Source: Pseudomonas sp. BGr12 (lineage in GTDB: Bacteria > Pseudomonadota > Gammaproteobacteria > Pseudomonadales > Pseudomonadaceae). From it: a DNA stretch of 64,000 nucleotides. The notes below the pieces were generated by a model. It was not told where the DNA came from and did not search any database. It saw only the letters and a program-made list of their open reading frames with translations. The number at the start of each line of letters is the position of its first letter. Position 1 is the first letter of the stretch. A program made the position numbers and the translations under genes. This document shows positions 33,539 through 43,266 of the stretch, one piece after another. The stretch is taken from assembly GCF_030272895.1 (NCBI RefSeq), contig NZ_JALRNF010000032.1, forward strand, positions 1-64,000, given 5' to 3'.

Positions 33539-33757
33539 TCAGGGAATACGGATGAGCTCGACGCCGTTGCGGGCGAGTTCGAAACGGTCACCTTCCAGGT
33601 GCTTGACCCGGTCGCCGATGGGCAGCTTGTAGGTGGTGATCGGCGGGGATGCAGCACTGCCGTCGGCGTTGAGGGTGGCCTCCTGGAACTCATGAACGGG
33701 GTAGATGCGGCCCTCTGCGTCCCGTGCATGAAACTGTCCGACCAGTACTGCTGTCAT
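33539..33757 (-). CDS. small conserved-looking protein of unknown function
   Basis: 72 residues, soluble, beta-rich by eye, with VGQFHARDAEGRIYPVHEFQ at the start and KHLEGDRFELARNGVELIRIP at the end. No known motif, signal or membrane segment. The ribosome site is weak (GAGG about a dozen bases upstream). Codon use is like the neighbours and the reading frame fills the gap between ldcA and the FMN reductase, so it is probably real. Confidence 0.65.
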   Translation of the reverse strand: MTAVLVGQFHARDAEGRIYPVHEFQEATLNADGSAASPPITTYKLPIGDRVKHLEGDRFELARNGVELIRIP

Positions 33758-33902
33758 TTACCGTGCAACCTCTGCGAAGAAATCTGTCAGGCATAGACCA
33801 CCGATTTGCCGGGGAAGTTTTGTCCGCACGGAAAAAAACTTCGAGGCTGGAAGGGATCATCTATACCTACAGTTCCTTTGAACCACATGTCAGGAAAATG
33901 CC

Positions 33903-34457
33903 ATGAGTCAGGTCTATTCGGTAGCCGTCATCGTCGGCAGCTTGCGCAAGGAATCCTTCAACCGCAAAGTCGCCCACGTGCTGGCGGAACTCGCGCCCTC
34001 CAGCCTCAAACTGAAGATCATCGAGATTGGCGATCTGCCGCTGTACAACGAAGACATCGATGTCGATCCGCCGGCAGCCTACAAGGCGTTTCGCGAGCAA
34101 CTGCGCAACAGTGATGCCGTGTTGTTCGTGACCCCGGAATACAACCGTTCGGTACCGGGCGTGCTGAAAAACGCTATCGATGTGGGTTCAAGGCCCTATG
34201 GCCAAAGCTCCTGGAGCGGCAAGCCGGGTGCGGTGATCAGCGTTTCGCCAGGAGCGGTGGGCGGCTTTGGCGCCAACCATCACCTGCGCCAGTCGCTGGT
34301 GTTTCTCGATGTGCCGTGCATGCAGCAGCCGGAGGCGTATATCGGTGGGGCGGCGAGCCTGTTCGACGAGGCGGGCAGGGTGTCGGAGAAAACCCGGCCG
34401 TTCCTGCAGACCTTCATCGACAAGTATGCGGTGTGGGTCGAGCGGCACCAAGGGTGA
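33903..34457 (+). CDS. NADPH-dependent FMN reductase family protein (ChrR/YieF-like)
   Basis: 184 residues, flavodoxin-like fold. The FMN-binding loop is GSLRKESFNRK (about residues 12-22), and the second FMN contact PEYNRSVPGVLKNAIDVGSRP (about 80-100) is typical of ChrR/YieF quinone/chromate reductases. It probably reduces quinones or other electrophiles with NAD(P)H. An AGGAA ribosome site precedes the ATG. Followed directly by a palindromic repeat. Confidence 0.88.
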   Translation: MSQVYSVAVIVGSLRKESFNRKVAHVLAELAPSSLKLKIIEIGDLPLYNEDIDVDPPAAYKAFREQLRNSDAVLFVTPEYNRSVPGVLKNAIDVGSRPYGQSSWSGKPGAVISVSPGAVGGFGANHHLRQSLVFLDVPCMQQPEAYIGGAASLFDEAGRVSEKTRPFLQTFIDKYAVWVERHQG

Positions 34458-34460
34458 ACG

Positions 34461-34513
34461 ATCGCGGGGCAAGCCCGCTCCCACCGACTGTAGGAGCGGG
34501 CTTGCCCCGCGAT
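34461..34513. repeat. palindromic repeat (REP-like), perfect 21-bp inverted repeat
   Basis: Arms 34461-34481 and 34493-34513 are perfect reverse complements around an 11-base loop; the right arm core is GGAGCGGGCTTGCCCCGCGA. It lies between the converging FMN reductase and phnX genes, 3 bp after one stop and 14 bp before the other. Confidence 0.9.
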
Positions 34514-34527
34514 AGCGATACCAGGCC

Positions 34528-35355
34528 TTACACCGCCTGAGGCATCTCACCCCGGGCCAGGCGCCGGTTGATGTCGGCGATCACTTCCGGCAGTTCGTTG
34601 ATGGTGTCGATCAGGTAGTGCGGGCGCGAGCCTTCGAACAGGGCGTGGATGCGCTTGCGTTCGCTGTCCAGTTTGTCCGAGGCCAGGGCGCGGTAGCCTT
34701 CGTAGGTCAGGCCCAGGGCGTTGCCCGAACAGACCAGCGCCACCGTCCACATGCCGGCACGACGACCTTCGAGGATGCCCGGCACAGTGTCGTCGACCTT
34801 GACGCAGGCGGCCACATCGTCGATGCCCAGGGCAATCACGTTGGCCAGGGCCTGGGCCGGCCACGGGCGACCGTTGGGGGTCTCATCGGTGGCCACCACG
34901 TGGTCGGCGACATAGCCGTTCTGCGCCGCCAGTTCCACCACCTTGTCCATCACCACTTTCGGGTAGCCGGAGCAGGAGCCGATCTTCAGGCCGTCCTGGC
35001 GCAAGCCGGTCAGGGTATCCAGGGCGCCGGGGATCAGTGCCGAGTGCACGGCGATCTTTTCGATCTGCAGCGGCATGAAGCGCTCGTAGATGGCGGTGAC
35101 ATCATCGTCGGTCGGGTTACGCCCGAACACCTTGCGATAACGCTCGGCGATCTGCGGCTGGTCGCACAGGGTGCGGATGTGGTCCCACTTGCCCATGCCC
35201 ATCGGGCCGCGGGCTTCTTCGATGGAGACCTCGACGTCGAACTCGGCGAAGGCTTCGACGAAGATCTGGGTCGGGGCGAAGGAGCCGAAGTCGACGACGG
35301 TACCGGCCCAGTCGAGGATCGCGGCTTGCAGTTGAGTCGGGTTGCTGTAGTTCAT
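34528..35355 (-). CDS. phnX: phosphonoacetaldehyde hydrolase (phosphonatase)
   Basis: 275 residues. HAD-family enzyme that splits phosphonoacetaldehyde to acetaldehyde and phosphate. The nucleophile lies in [14 protein letters not shown] (about residues 12-25), where DWAGT is the phosphonatase version of DxDGT. The Schiff-base lysine sits in GMGKWDHI, and the magnesium site in VKVDDTVPG. It works on the product of PhnW, 50 bp upstream on the same strand. AGGAC ribosome site. Confidence 0.96.
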   Translation of the reverse strand: MNYSNPTQLQAAILDWAGTVVDFGSFAPTQIFVEAFAEFDVEVSIEEARGPMGMGKWDHIRTLCDQPQIAERYRKVFGRNPTDDDVTAIYERFMPLQIEKIAVHSALIPGALDTLTGLRQDGLKIGSCSGYPKVVMDKVVELAAQNGYVADHVVATDETPNGRPWPAQALANVIALGIDDVAACVKVDDTVPGILEGRRAGMWTVALVCSGNALGLTYEGYRALASDKLDSERKRIHALFEGSRPHYLIDTINELPEVIADINRRLARGEMPQAV

Positions 35356-35405
35356 GTGCAGGTGTCCTTGAGCGGATTGGGTCGCTGATCAGGTAAAGGT
35401 CGGGT

Positions 35406-36512
35406 TCAGATGTCCAGCACTTCCATTTCCCGCAGCACCTCGGCCACGGCGTTGACGGCGGCTTGCATACCGTCCGGGCCAACGCAGCCGATGCAGCCGA
35501 CGCGGAAGGTTTCGACCTGGGTCAACTTGCCCGGGTAGAGGATGAAGCCCTTGGCCTTGACCCGCTCGTAGAAGTCCTTGAACTGGTAGCGCGGATCTTT
35601 CGGCGCGTGGAAGGTGACAATGATCGGTGCCTGGATCTCGGCGGGCAGGAAGCTGCGCAGGCCGATGGCCGCCATGCCGTCGAGCAGGGCCTTGCAGTTG
35701 CTGGCGTAGCGCTGGTGACGCGCCGGCAGGCCGCCTTCCTCGTTGTACTGCAGCAGGGCCTCGTGCAGCGCCGCCACCACATGGGTCGGCGGGGTGAAGC
35801 GCCATTGGCCGGTCTTGGCCATGTAGGCGTGCTGGTCCTGCAGGTCCATGGCCAGGGACGGCGAGTTGCCTTCGGCGGCGGCCAGCGAGGCCTTGTTGGC
35901 AAAGACGAAGCCCATGCCGGGCACACCTTCCAGGCATTTGCCGGAGGCGGCGATCAGGGCGTCGAACGGCACTTCGCGGGCATCGATCGGCAGCGCGCCG
36001 AAGGAGCTCATGGCATCGATGATCAGGCGCTTGCCGTGACGGGCGATGACCTGGGCGATTTCTGGCAGCGGGTTGAGGATGCCGGTGCTGGTTTCGCAGT
36101 GGATCAGCGCCACGTGGGTAATGCTGCTGTCGGCGGCCAGCAGGCGGTCGACGTCGGCGGCGGTGGTCGGCTCGTCTTCAGCGGTTTCGAAGGTGCTGTA
36201 GGTGCGGCCCAGTACTTTGCAGATCTTCGCCAGGCGCTGGCCGTAGGCGCCGTTGATCAGTACCAGGACCTTGCCGTCGCGAGGTACCAGGGTGCCGATG
36301 GCCGCTTCCACGGCGAAGGTGCCGCTGCCTTGCAGGGGGACGCAGTGGTGGCTCTCGGCACCGTTGACGATGGCCAGCAGTTGCTCGCACAGGCTGGCGG
36401 TCAGCTGGTTGAAGTCGCGGTCCCAGGAGCCCCAGTCCACCAGCATCGCTTGGCGGGTGCGGGCCGACGTGGTCAGGGGGCCGGGGGTCAGCAGGATAGG
36501 GGCGTTACTCAT
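35406..36512 (-). CDS. phnW: 2-aminoethylphosphonate--pyruvate transaminase
   Basis: 368 residues. PLP enzyme that converts 2-aminoethylphosphonate plus pyruvate to phosphonoacetaldehyde plus alanine, the first step of natural phosphonate breakdown. Family marks: [29 protein letters not shown] and the PLP lysine in [11 protein letters not shown]. The ATG at 36512 has a GAGGA ribosome site; a GTG at 36527 is less likely. Divergent from a LysR regulator 117 bp away. Confidence 0.96.
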   Translation of the reverse strand: MSNAPILLTPGPLTTSARTRQAMLVDWGSWDRDFNQLTASLCEQLLAIVNGAESHHCVPLQGSGTFAVEAAIGTLVPRDGKVLVLINGAYGQRLAKICKVLGRTYSTFETAEDEPTTAADVDRLLAADSSITHVALIHCETSTGILNPLPEIAQVIARHGKRLIIDAMSSFGALPIDAREVPFDALIAASGKCLEGVPGMGFVFANKASLAAAEGNSPSLAMDLQDQHAYMAKTGQWRFTPPTHVVAALHEALLQYNEEGGLPARHQRYASNCKALLDGMAAIGLRSFLPAEIQAPIIVTFHAPKDPRYQFKDFYERVKAKGFILYPGKLTQVETFRVGCIGCVGPDGMQAAVNAVAEVLREMEVLDI

Positions 36513-36629
36513 TCCGGTAATCCTCACAAGCGGTGCGGTGGGCTGAATCTACGGGGCCTAAGTTGCAATTCCGCGCGCCATCAATCAAATTGTTTGTTGT
36601 TATGCCAGCCATAAGTCAGGCCGATAGAT

Positions 36630-37493
36630 ATGAACCTGTTCCAGTTGCGTGCGTTCGATGCCGTGGCCCGTGAAGGCAGCTTCACCCGTGCCGCCAGTCG
36701 CCTGTTCATCAGCCAGCCGGCGGTGACCGGGCATATCAAGGCGCTGGAGGAGCACTACCAGATCACCCTGTTGCGCCGTACCGCGCGGCGGGTCGAGCTG
36801 ACCGAAGAGGGCACGCGCCTGGCGGCGATCACCCGTGCCATGTTCGGTCTGGCCGAAGAGGCCCAGGCTATGCTCGAAGCCAACCGCCAGCTGCTGACCG
36901 GGCGCCTGGAGGTGGCCGCCGATGGCCCGCACCGGGTGATGCCGATGCTGGCCCAGTTGCGCGCGCGCTATCCCGGAATCACCGTCAACCTGCGCCTGGG
37001 CAATGCCCAGGAGACCCTGGCGGCGCTGCTCTCGGAGCATGCCGACGTGGCCGTGCTGACCGAGGTCGAGCCACGCAAGGGCCTGTACCTGCAAAGCCTC
37101 GGGGACTCGCGGATCTGTGCCTTGCTACCCTCGGGGCACCCTTGGGCCAGTGAGCCGGGGGAGCTGGCGATCGAGCAGCTGGGCGGGCAGATCATGGTCT
37201 TGCGCGAACCCAGTTCCATTACCCGGCGCACCTTCGACCAGGCCTGCGGGCAGGCTCGGGTACAGCCACGGGTACTGCTCGAACTGGACAGCCGCGAGGC
37301 GGTCACCGAAGCGGTGGCCGCCGAACTTGGCATCGGCATCGTTTCGTCGGTGGAAGTGGCCCATGACCCCCGGGTGGTGGCCAGGCCCATCACCGGTGCC
37401 GGGCTGATCAACCGGCACATGCTCGGTTGCCTGGAGCGACGCCGCGAACTGCGGCTGATCCAGGCGTTCCTCAGCCTGGCGTCCAGCGTATGA
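36630..37493 (+). CDS. LysR-family regulator, probable controller of phnWX
   Basis: 287 residues. N-terminal winged helix-turn-helix (about 3-60; FQLRAFDAVAREGSFTRAASRLFISQPAVTGHI region) and a periplasmic-binding-like effector domain (about 90-285). It is divergent from phnW, and the intergenic region has an AT-rich patch (36581-36600) of the kind LysR proteins bind. Control of phnWX, with an aminophosphonate as effector, is inferred from position. Confidence 0.88.
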   Translation: MNLFQLRAFDAVAREGSFTRAASRLFISQPAVTGHIKALEEHYQITLLRRTARRVELTEEGTRLAAITRAMFGLAEEAQAMLEANRQLLTGRLEVAADGPHRVMPMLAQLRARYPGITVNLRLGNAQETLAALLSEHADVAVLTEVEPRKGLYLQSLGDSRICALLPSGHPWASEPGELAIEQLGGQIMVLREPSSITRRTFDQACGQARVQPRVLLELDSREAVTEAVAAELGIGIVSSVEVAHDPRVVARPITGAGLINRHMLGCLERRRELRLIQAFLSLASSV

Positions 37494-37566
37494 CGACGGG
37501 CTGGCGTTTTCCGGCCAAGGCCCTAAGATGGCCGGCTGAGCACAGACCACAGGCGCTGGACGGGCG

Positions 37567-38589
37567 ATGAGCGAGAAAGACAGCATCTCGATGCAACTGG
37601 TGCGCGAAGCACTGCTGCAAAGCTGCCCGGCGGCGCAACCGGTTGCCGCGTTGCTCGGCCGTGCCGGCATCGATGCCAGCCAGTTGGAACAGCCCGATGC
37701 GCGCGTGCCGGCGAGCGCCTACGCCCGGCTCTGGCGCCTGCTGGCGCGGCGCTGCAATGACGAATTTTTCGGCATGGATCCGCGGGGGATGCGCAGTGGC
37801 AGCCTGGCCTTCCTGTGCCAGTCGGCCATGGCCCAGCCGACCCTGGGCGCGGGGCTGGATTCGGCCCTGACCTTTCTCGGACTGATGTTCGAGGACCTGC
37901 AGCCCGCGTTGGTCCGCCAGCAGAGCCTGGCCGAGATCGTCATCGGCGAGCCGCGCGAGCAGCCACGGCGGGCGTTCACCTACTTCACGTTCTGGATGAT
38001 TGTCCATGGCGTAGCCTGCTGGCTGGCGGGCCGGCGCATTCCGATCCTGGCCATCGAGTTGCGCTGCGCCGAGCCGCCGTTCTGCGACGACTACCGGGTG
38101 ATGTTTTCGGAAAACCTGCAATTCAACCGGCCGCGCACGCGGATGATCATCGCCGCCGATCATCTCGACGTGCCGCTCAAGCGCAGCCCGGAAGAACTGC
38201 AACGCTTCCTGGCCGAGGCGCCGGGCAACATCCTGGTCAAGTACCGTGACCCGGCCAGCCTCGCCCGGCGCATTCGCCAGGATCTGCGGCAGATGACGCC
38301 TGACCTGTGGCCGGAAACCGACAGCCTGGCCCGCCATCTGTGCCTCTCGGCCTCGACCCTGCGCCGGCGCCTGGCCGAGGAAGGCCAGACTTACCAGGGA
38401 CTCAAGGACAGCGTGCGGCGCGAGTTGGCGATTACCTGGCTGGCCGATGTCGACTTGAGCTTCGCCGACATTGCCGAACGCCTGGGCTTTGCCGATAGCA
38501 GTTCGTTCTACAAGGCGTTTCGTAAATGGTTTGGCTGCAATCCAGGGCACTATCGTACCTTGATCGTCCAGCGCGAGGCCGAGGACTGA
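37567..38589 (+). CDS. AraC-family transcriptional regulator (arabinose-binding-domain type)
   Basis: 340 residues. The N-terminal two thirds match the AraC subgroup with an Arabinose_bd-type domain (about 20-210; LPGAGLDSALTFLG-like sequence), as in OruR/ArgR-type or lipase regulators. The C-terminal HTH_18 pair is clear (about 245-335; LARHLCLSASTLRRRL and DIAERLGFADSSSFYKAFRKWFG). It precedes the NEL protein and the fadx operon on the same strand and may control either; neither is proven. The synteny with a P. putida AraC gene next to the fadx cluster is from memory. Confidence 0.85.
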   Translation: MSEKDSISMQLVREALLQSCPAAQPVAALLGRAGIDASQLEQPDARVPASAYARLWRLLARRCNDEFFGMDPRGMRSGSLAFLCQSAMAQPTLGAGLDSALTFLGLMFEDLQPALVRQQSLAEIVIGEPREQPRRAFTYFTFWMIVHGVACWLAGRRIPILAIELRCAEPPFCDDYRVMFSENLQFNRPRTRMIIAADHLDVPLKRSPEELQRFLAEAPGNILVKYRDPASLARRIRQDLRQMTPDLWPETDSLARHLCLSASTLRRRLAEEGQTYQGLKDSVRRELAITWLADVDLSFADIAERLGFADSSSFYKAFRKWFGCNPGHYRTLIVQREAED

Positions 38590-38669
38590 GAAGAGGTATT
38601 TCCACCTGCCGCAAAGTTGATCCACTGACCAGTGTTGAGGGCCATTCACCCACAATACGGTAGTCGTTC

Positions 38670-41600
38670 ATGTCTTCGATAACTCCTGCGCTATCAAACC
38701 CCACTGACGCCTTTCTCGGCGAGATCATGCCAGCCTGGCTGAAAAATGCCTCGGCCACCCGGATCAATGCCTTGCGCGACCGCTTTGCTGCCCATTCGCG
38801 GACCCAGGAACGGCTGCGCAACCTCATGCGCCAAGTGTCCCCGCTCGACAGCTTTGCCCGGCGCTTGCTTGAGCCTGCGCTAGAGACGCAACTGGGGCTG
38901 GCGGTCGACTTGCGCCAGGCGCAATGGCGCGAAGTACTGCGTGACTTTATCGTGCAGCCCATGCAGTTGCCCGAAGACCGGATAATCCTCAACGATCAAC
39001 CCGCACTGCTGCGATTGTTGCAGAATTTCCCGTCATCTCCAGGCTTCTACCTGGGCACTGGGTTGATTGCAGTCGATGGAACGCAGCGGATGCTCTCGGA
39101 CGAAGTGCGGGCCATTGCCGACCTGTGTCGCGCGGTGGATGTCGGTCAGCGCTACCAGGCGCATCTCGACCAGGTGTTCGATAGCGCTGGCCGCGACGTA
39201 CTGGCACAGGACAAGCGCCACGGTCTGGGATTGGCGGCTTGCCTGGCAGCGCTCAAGGGGCAGATCAGCGACGAAGAGTTGCAACAGGTGCTACAGGTGG
39301 TCGACCGTGTCGATGGCGAGTCGGTCGGGCGCAAGGTGCGTGTGCAGTTGTTGCAGGTACTGGAGTGCCGGATCGAAGGCGCGCTGGTCTTTGAATTGCG
39401 TGACACGCCCGATGCCCGGGCGCCCCGTTCAGTGATCCTGTACCTGCCGCAGGACCCTGGGCAGGTCATGCGCCGCTTCGACAGCTGGGATGCCATCACC
39501 CCCGCATTGACAGGTCAGTTGCGGCGCACCAGCGAGCAGCTGCACTTCAGTCGCTCGGTTACCCTGGATCAACGCCCCGCGTTCCTGTCGACCCTCACGA
39601 AGCGCCTGGCCGACGATGTGCCGGACCTGCAGATCGAAGGTGCAGCCTATACCGGCGAACTGTTCACCGGTCTGGCGCAGCAGCAGGTACAGCAAGTGAA
39701 AGACAACGCCAGGAGCCTGGCGGTGCCGACGGATACATTCGATCACAAGCAATTTGTCGCACGTATCCGCTCTTTTGAGGCAGCCGGTTTGAACCTGCTC
39801 AACCTGATCGGGTTATTCGTTCCGGCGCTCAATGCCGTGCTCCTGGCAAGAATGGTCGGTCAGACCCTGGGTGAAGTGTACGAGGGTGTGGCAGGTTGGG
39901 CGCGCGGGCATCAGACCGAGGCACTGGAGCACCTGTTGGGTGTTGCCGAAAACCTGGCTGTTACGGCCGTGCAGGTTGCCGGGGCCGCCCTGGTGGCGCG
40001 CGGATTCCAGCGCAGCAGCTTCGTCGAAGCATTACAACCGGTCGAGCTTGACGCACAAACCCGGCGTCTGTGGCACAACGATCTGCACGCGTACCGCCTG
40101 ACCAGCCTGCCAGAGGAAGCGCGCCTGCAGGCCAACGGCTTGTACGGTGCAGACGGACGCCACTGGTGGCAGGACGGGGATGCCTGCTATGAGGTCCGTC
40201 AGGCACAGGCGCATGGCCAATGGCGGCTGGTCCACCCAGAACACAGCGCTGTCTTCCTGCCTGCCCTGCAGCACAACGGCGAGCGAGGTTGGCGGTTGTT
40301 TTACCAGCGGCCATTGGAGTGGCAGGGCAGCAGCATGATGCTCGGCTATCTGTGGCCGCATGCCGCAGCACTGGGAGTAGAGCGGATTACCCAGGTGCTT
40401 CGGGTGGCGGATGTCGATGAAGAATTGTTGCGCGGCCTGTTGGTGGAAAACCGTCGCTTGCCGGTCAGTCTGCGCGACACCCTCGAACGCTTTGCCGTGG
40501 ATGAGCGGATCGACACCTTCTTCCAGGCGCTTGCCGATGGCGATGCGCAGGGCGCCAACAGCGAATTCCTGACTTTCTGCCTGGGCAAAGTCGGGGCCCA
40601 GGGACAGAGCAGCGCCTGGTCGCGTGACAAAGTACTGGAGCAGGCACCCTGGTTACGTAATGAGTTGCTGGAGCACTTTTCGCGCCAGTACCTTCGCGAC
40701 GATGCGCTATTGCCCGTGGTCAAGCGTGCTTTTCCAGGCCTTCCCGATGCCTATGGTTTGCACCTGCTCGAACAGGCCAGCGCCGGACAGCGTCTGCGGA
40801 TAGCGGCGGAAAACCGCTTGCCGCTGGGTATGCTGGAACGGGCTCGCCCCTTGTTGCAGGCCGCACGCTTGAACCGTGCGCTGGAGGGGCTGTACGTGCG
40901 CAACAGCTTCAACCTGGACACCGTTGAGCTGGTGTTTGAACTGCTGCGCAAGAAAGCCAGGTGGCCCGAATCGGTCAACCTGAAACTCTATTCGGATGCT
41001 GCTCACGGGCCTAGCTTTTTGCGCATGTTCCCTGAGCATGATCCGACCACGCTCAGGGTATTGAGGCACCGTGCGGGACGCTTCGAAGTCCAGGACCACC
41101 AGGGTTTCGAACTGGAAGCGGACATCGCCGATCCCGCGGATGTGTTCGAGACCATGCTGGCGCTCCTGCCGACCTTCCATCGCCAGCGTCTGGGGTGGGA
41201 AGGTGGCGGCGGTGCCGGGCAATTGCGCCAGGACCTGCAACACTGGCTGCCCGCCACCCGGTCCAGTCTGGCCCGGATCCTGGGCATGCGTGAGTTCAGG
41301 CCCTGGTTCGAGCCGGGCCAGCGCCTGGCGGATGGTCGCGTCGGTTACAGGCTTAGCGGCCGCGGTACCGCCGCGTTGGCGCAGATGACCATTCGCGATC
41401 GGGTGCGCAGTCTGTTTCCCGGATTTGACCCGCAGCAAGTGGATGCTTATCTGGCTGATTTGCACCGCGAACCCGGTACGGCATTTGATCGTTTGCTATG
41501 GCAGGAGGGCAACTACCGTGCATTGGACCAGCACCTGAGCCAATGGGTAGCCCAGGGCGCAAGCACCGACAACCCTGATTCGCGTGCAACCGTTGCCGAC

Positions 41601-43139
41601 GCGTTGCGTCGCTGCTGGCGGCGCCAGGGAGACATCATCAGGGATAACCAGGGGCGCCCGAGCGGAATGCGCCTGGACCTGGCGGGCATGCTCGTCCACG
41701 AACTGCCCGAGCTGCCTGAACGGGTAGACTTTTCCCATGTGGACGAGCTCAATCTTTCCGGCATGGGCTTGCGCGCCCTGCCGCAGGACTTCATCCAGCG
41801 TTTCAAGCATCTGCACGGCTTGATCCTGCAGGGCAATGAGCTGGATCGAGTGCCAGCGGCCCTTGCGAATATGACGTCCTTGCGAGAGCTGCGACTGGGC
41901 CATAACCACATCGAACTGAACGAGGTGGGTGTGGCGTACCTCTCCTGCCTGACGCAATTGCGAGTGCTGGACCTGAGCTTCAACAACCTCGCCAGCAACC
42001 GCCTGGAGGTAGGGCTGCTTCGCCGCTTGCACACGCTTCGCTTGCGCAGCACCCGATTGCAGCGATTGCCGCACGGGTTGATGCAGCTGCCTTTCCTCAG
42101 AGAGGTGGACCTGCGCGACAACCTGATCAGCACCTTGCCCCAGGTGCTGATAGACCGCCCCATAGGTTTTCGCCAACGCATACACCTGGAGGGCAACCCG
42201 CTGCCTGACCACGTATGGCGGGCGCTGGGGGAGGCTCATGTCGAGCCTGTTCCCCAGGCCAATCTTCAGGTACTCAATGCCAAGGCGTTGTGGTTGGCCG
42301 AGGTGGACGTCGAGGACCGCTCGCAGCGCGCGCTGCTTTGGGACCAATTACAGGCCGAGCCTGACAGCGGCAGCTTTTTCCAACTGATTGGCGAGTTGAC
42401 CGGCACCAGTGATTACCACCATGCACGGGATGACCTGAGCAGACGTGTGTGGGAAATGTTCGAGCTGGCCCGGGACGATGAAAAATTGCGTAACGAGCTG
42501 TTCTCCCTGGCGGCGAGCCCACGCACCTGTGGCGACAGTATCATCTCCTGCTTCAGTGAGCTGGAGGTCAAGGTCTACGTGGCGCAGGCCCTGCATGACG
42601 TCTTGCCCGAGCAAGGCAGGCAAGTGCGCCTGAGGATTGCCCGGCGCCTGTTTCGCCTGGACCAGGTCGGGCGCCTGGCCCGTGCGGATATTGACGCGCG
42701 CCTGGCCTTGCACCAGGAGGTGGACGAGGTGGAGGTAAGCCTTGCCTACCGTACCGGTCTTGCTGCCGAGCTGGACTTGCCCGGCCAACCCCGCACCATG
42801 CTGTATCGTCAATACGCCGGGGTCACCTACCAACAACTCGCCGTCGCGCTTGCCCAGGTGCGCAACGCCGAGGCGAGCGATGCCCTGGTGCAGTACATCA
42901 GCCAGCGTGACTTCTGGCAGCACTACCTGCGCACTGTCCACGGCGAAGGCTTCGAACGTGTCGAGCAACCTTTCTGGGACCGTCTGGACGCCTTGAGCGA
43001 CGCGCAGCAGGAGCAGGACAGCGCCAGCTATCTCGGCCAGGCCAACCGGCTTGCCAGCGAGCGCGAAGCCGCCATCGCTGCCGAGTACCTGCGTTTGACC
43101 CGGGCGGCGCTTGAGGCTGAACCCTCAGGAAGGGCGTAA
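38670..43139 (+). CDS. large LRR-NEL protein, putative E3 ubiquitin ligase effector/toxin
   Basis: 1489 residues, the longest gene here. C-terminal part (about 1195-1470) looks like a NEL domain, the bacterial E3 ligase of IpaH/SspH effectors: the candidate catalytic cysteine is C1287 in RTCGDS, with D1289 completing the C-x-D motif. Before it lie about six leucine-rich repeats (about 1020-1177; LNLSGMGLRALP, LILQGNELDRVP, LDLSFNNLAS). The first 1000 residues resemble the large N-terminal region (DUF6543, dermonecrotic-toxin-like) of Pseudomonas NEL proteins, with a hydrophobic segment pair at about 374-450 that might cross membranes. There is no Sec signal peptide and no type III secretion gene or chaperone nearby, so delivery is unknown. 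The ribosome site is weak. Codon use looks a little less GC-biased than in neighbours. Ligase activity is inferred from motifs. Confidence 0.85.
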   Translation: MSSITPALSNPTDAFLGEIMPAWLKNASATRINALRDRFAAHSRTQERLRNLMRQVSPLDSFARRLLEPALETQLGLAVDLRQAQWREVLRDFIVQPMQLPEDRIILNDQPALLRLLQNFPSSPGFYLGTGLIAVDGTQRMLSDEVRAIADLCRAVDVGQRYQAHLDQVFDSAGRDVLAQDKRHGLGLAACLAALKGQISDEELQQVLQVVDRVDGESVGRKVRVQLLQVLECRIEGALVFELRDTPDARAPRSVILYLPQDPGQVMRRFDSWDAITPALTGQLRRTSEQLHFSRSVTLDQRPAFLSTLTKRLADDVPDLQIEGAAYTGELFTGLAQQQVQQVKDNARSLAVPTDTFDHKQFVARIRSFEAAGLNLLNLIGLFVPALNAVLLARMVGQTLGEVYEGVAGWARGHQTEALEHLLGVAENLAVTAVQVAGAALVARGFQRSSFVEALQPVELDAQTRRLWHNDLHAYRLTSLPEEARLQANGLYGADGRHWWQDGDACYEVRQAQAHGQWRLVHPEHSAVFLPALQHNGERGWRLFYQRPLEWQGSSMMLGYLWPHAAALGVERITQVLRVADVDEELLRGLLVENRRLPVSLRDTLERFAVDERIDTFFQALADGDAQGANSEFLTFCLGKVGAQGQSSAWSRDKVLEQAPWLRNELLEHFSRQYLRDDALLPVVKRAFPGLPDAYGLHLLEQASAGQRLRIAAENRLPLGMLERARPLLQAARLNRALEGLYVRNSFNLDTVELVFELLRKKARWPESVNLKLYSDAAHGPSFLRMFPEHDPTTLRVLRHRAGRFEVQDHQGFELEADIADPADVFETMLALLPTFHRQRLGWEGGGGAGQLRQDLQHWLPATRSSLARILGMREFRPWFEPGQRLADGRVGYRLSGRGTAALAQMTIRDRVRSLFPGFDPQQVDAYLADLHREPGTAFDRLLWQEGNYRALDQHLSQWVAQGASTDNPDSRATVADALRRCWRRQGDIIRDNQGRPSGMRLDLAGMLVHELPELPERVDFSHVDELNLSGMGLRALPQDFIQRFKHLHGLILQGNELDRVPAALANMTSLRELRLGHNHIELNEVGVAYLSCLTQLRVLDLSFNNLASNRLEVGLLRRLHTLRLRSTRLQRLPHGLMQLPFLREVDLRDNLISTLPQVLIDRPIGFRQRIHLEGNPLPDHVWRALGEAHVEPVPQANLQVLNAKALWLAEVDVEDRSQRALLWDQLQAEPDSGSFFQLIGELTGTSDYHHARDDLSRRVWEMFELARDDEKLRNELFSLAASPRTCGDSIISCFSELEVKVYVAQALHDVLPEQGRQVRLRIARRLFRLDQVGRLARADIDARLALHQEVDEVEVSLAYRTGLAAELDLPGQPRTMLYRQYAGVTYQQLAVALAQVRNAEASDALVQYISQRDFWQHYLRTVHGEGFERVEQPFWDRLDALSDAQQEQDSASYLGQANRLASEREAAIAAEYLRLTRAALEAEPSGRA

Positions 43140-43266
43140 GCACCGGCGGCAGGGCCAAACCAGTCATCCAGTTTGACAGCTTTGGCCATTGTCGCGCGGG
43201 GGCTGCGGCGCGACTATCAACAGATTGATGGTTCTGTTCCGACAACAAGAAACCAGGAGTCTGATA

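Noticed and set aside
36581..36600. AT-rich patch between phnW and the LysR gene as a defined LysR box
   Set aside because: An operator is likely there, but no clean T-N11-A palindrome could be fixed, so no separate feature is listed.
37494..43266. Genomic island around the NEL gene
   Set aside because: No tRNA, integrase, transposase or direct repeat border was seen, and both sides are core genes; the slight codon-use difference alone is not enough.
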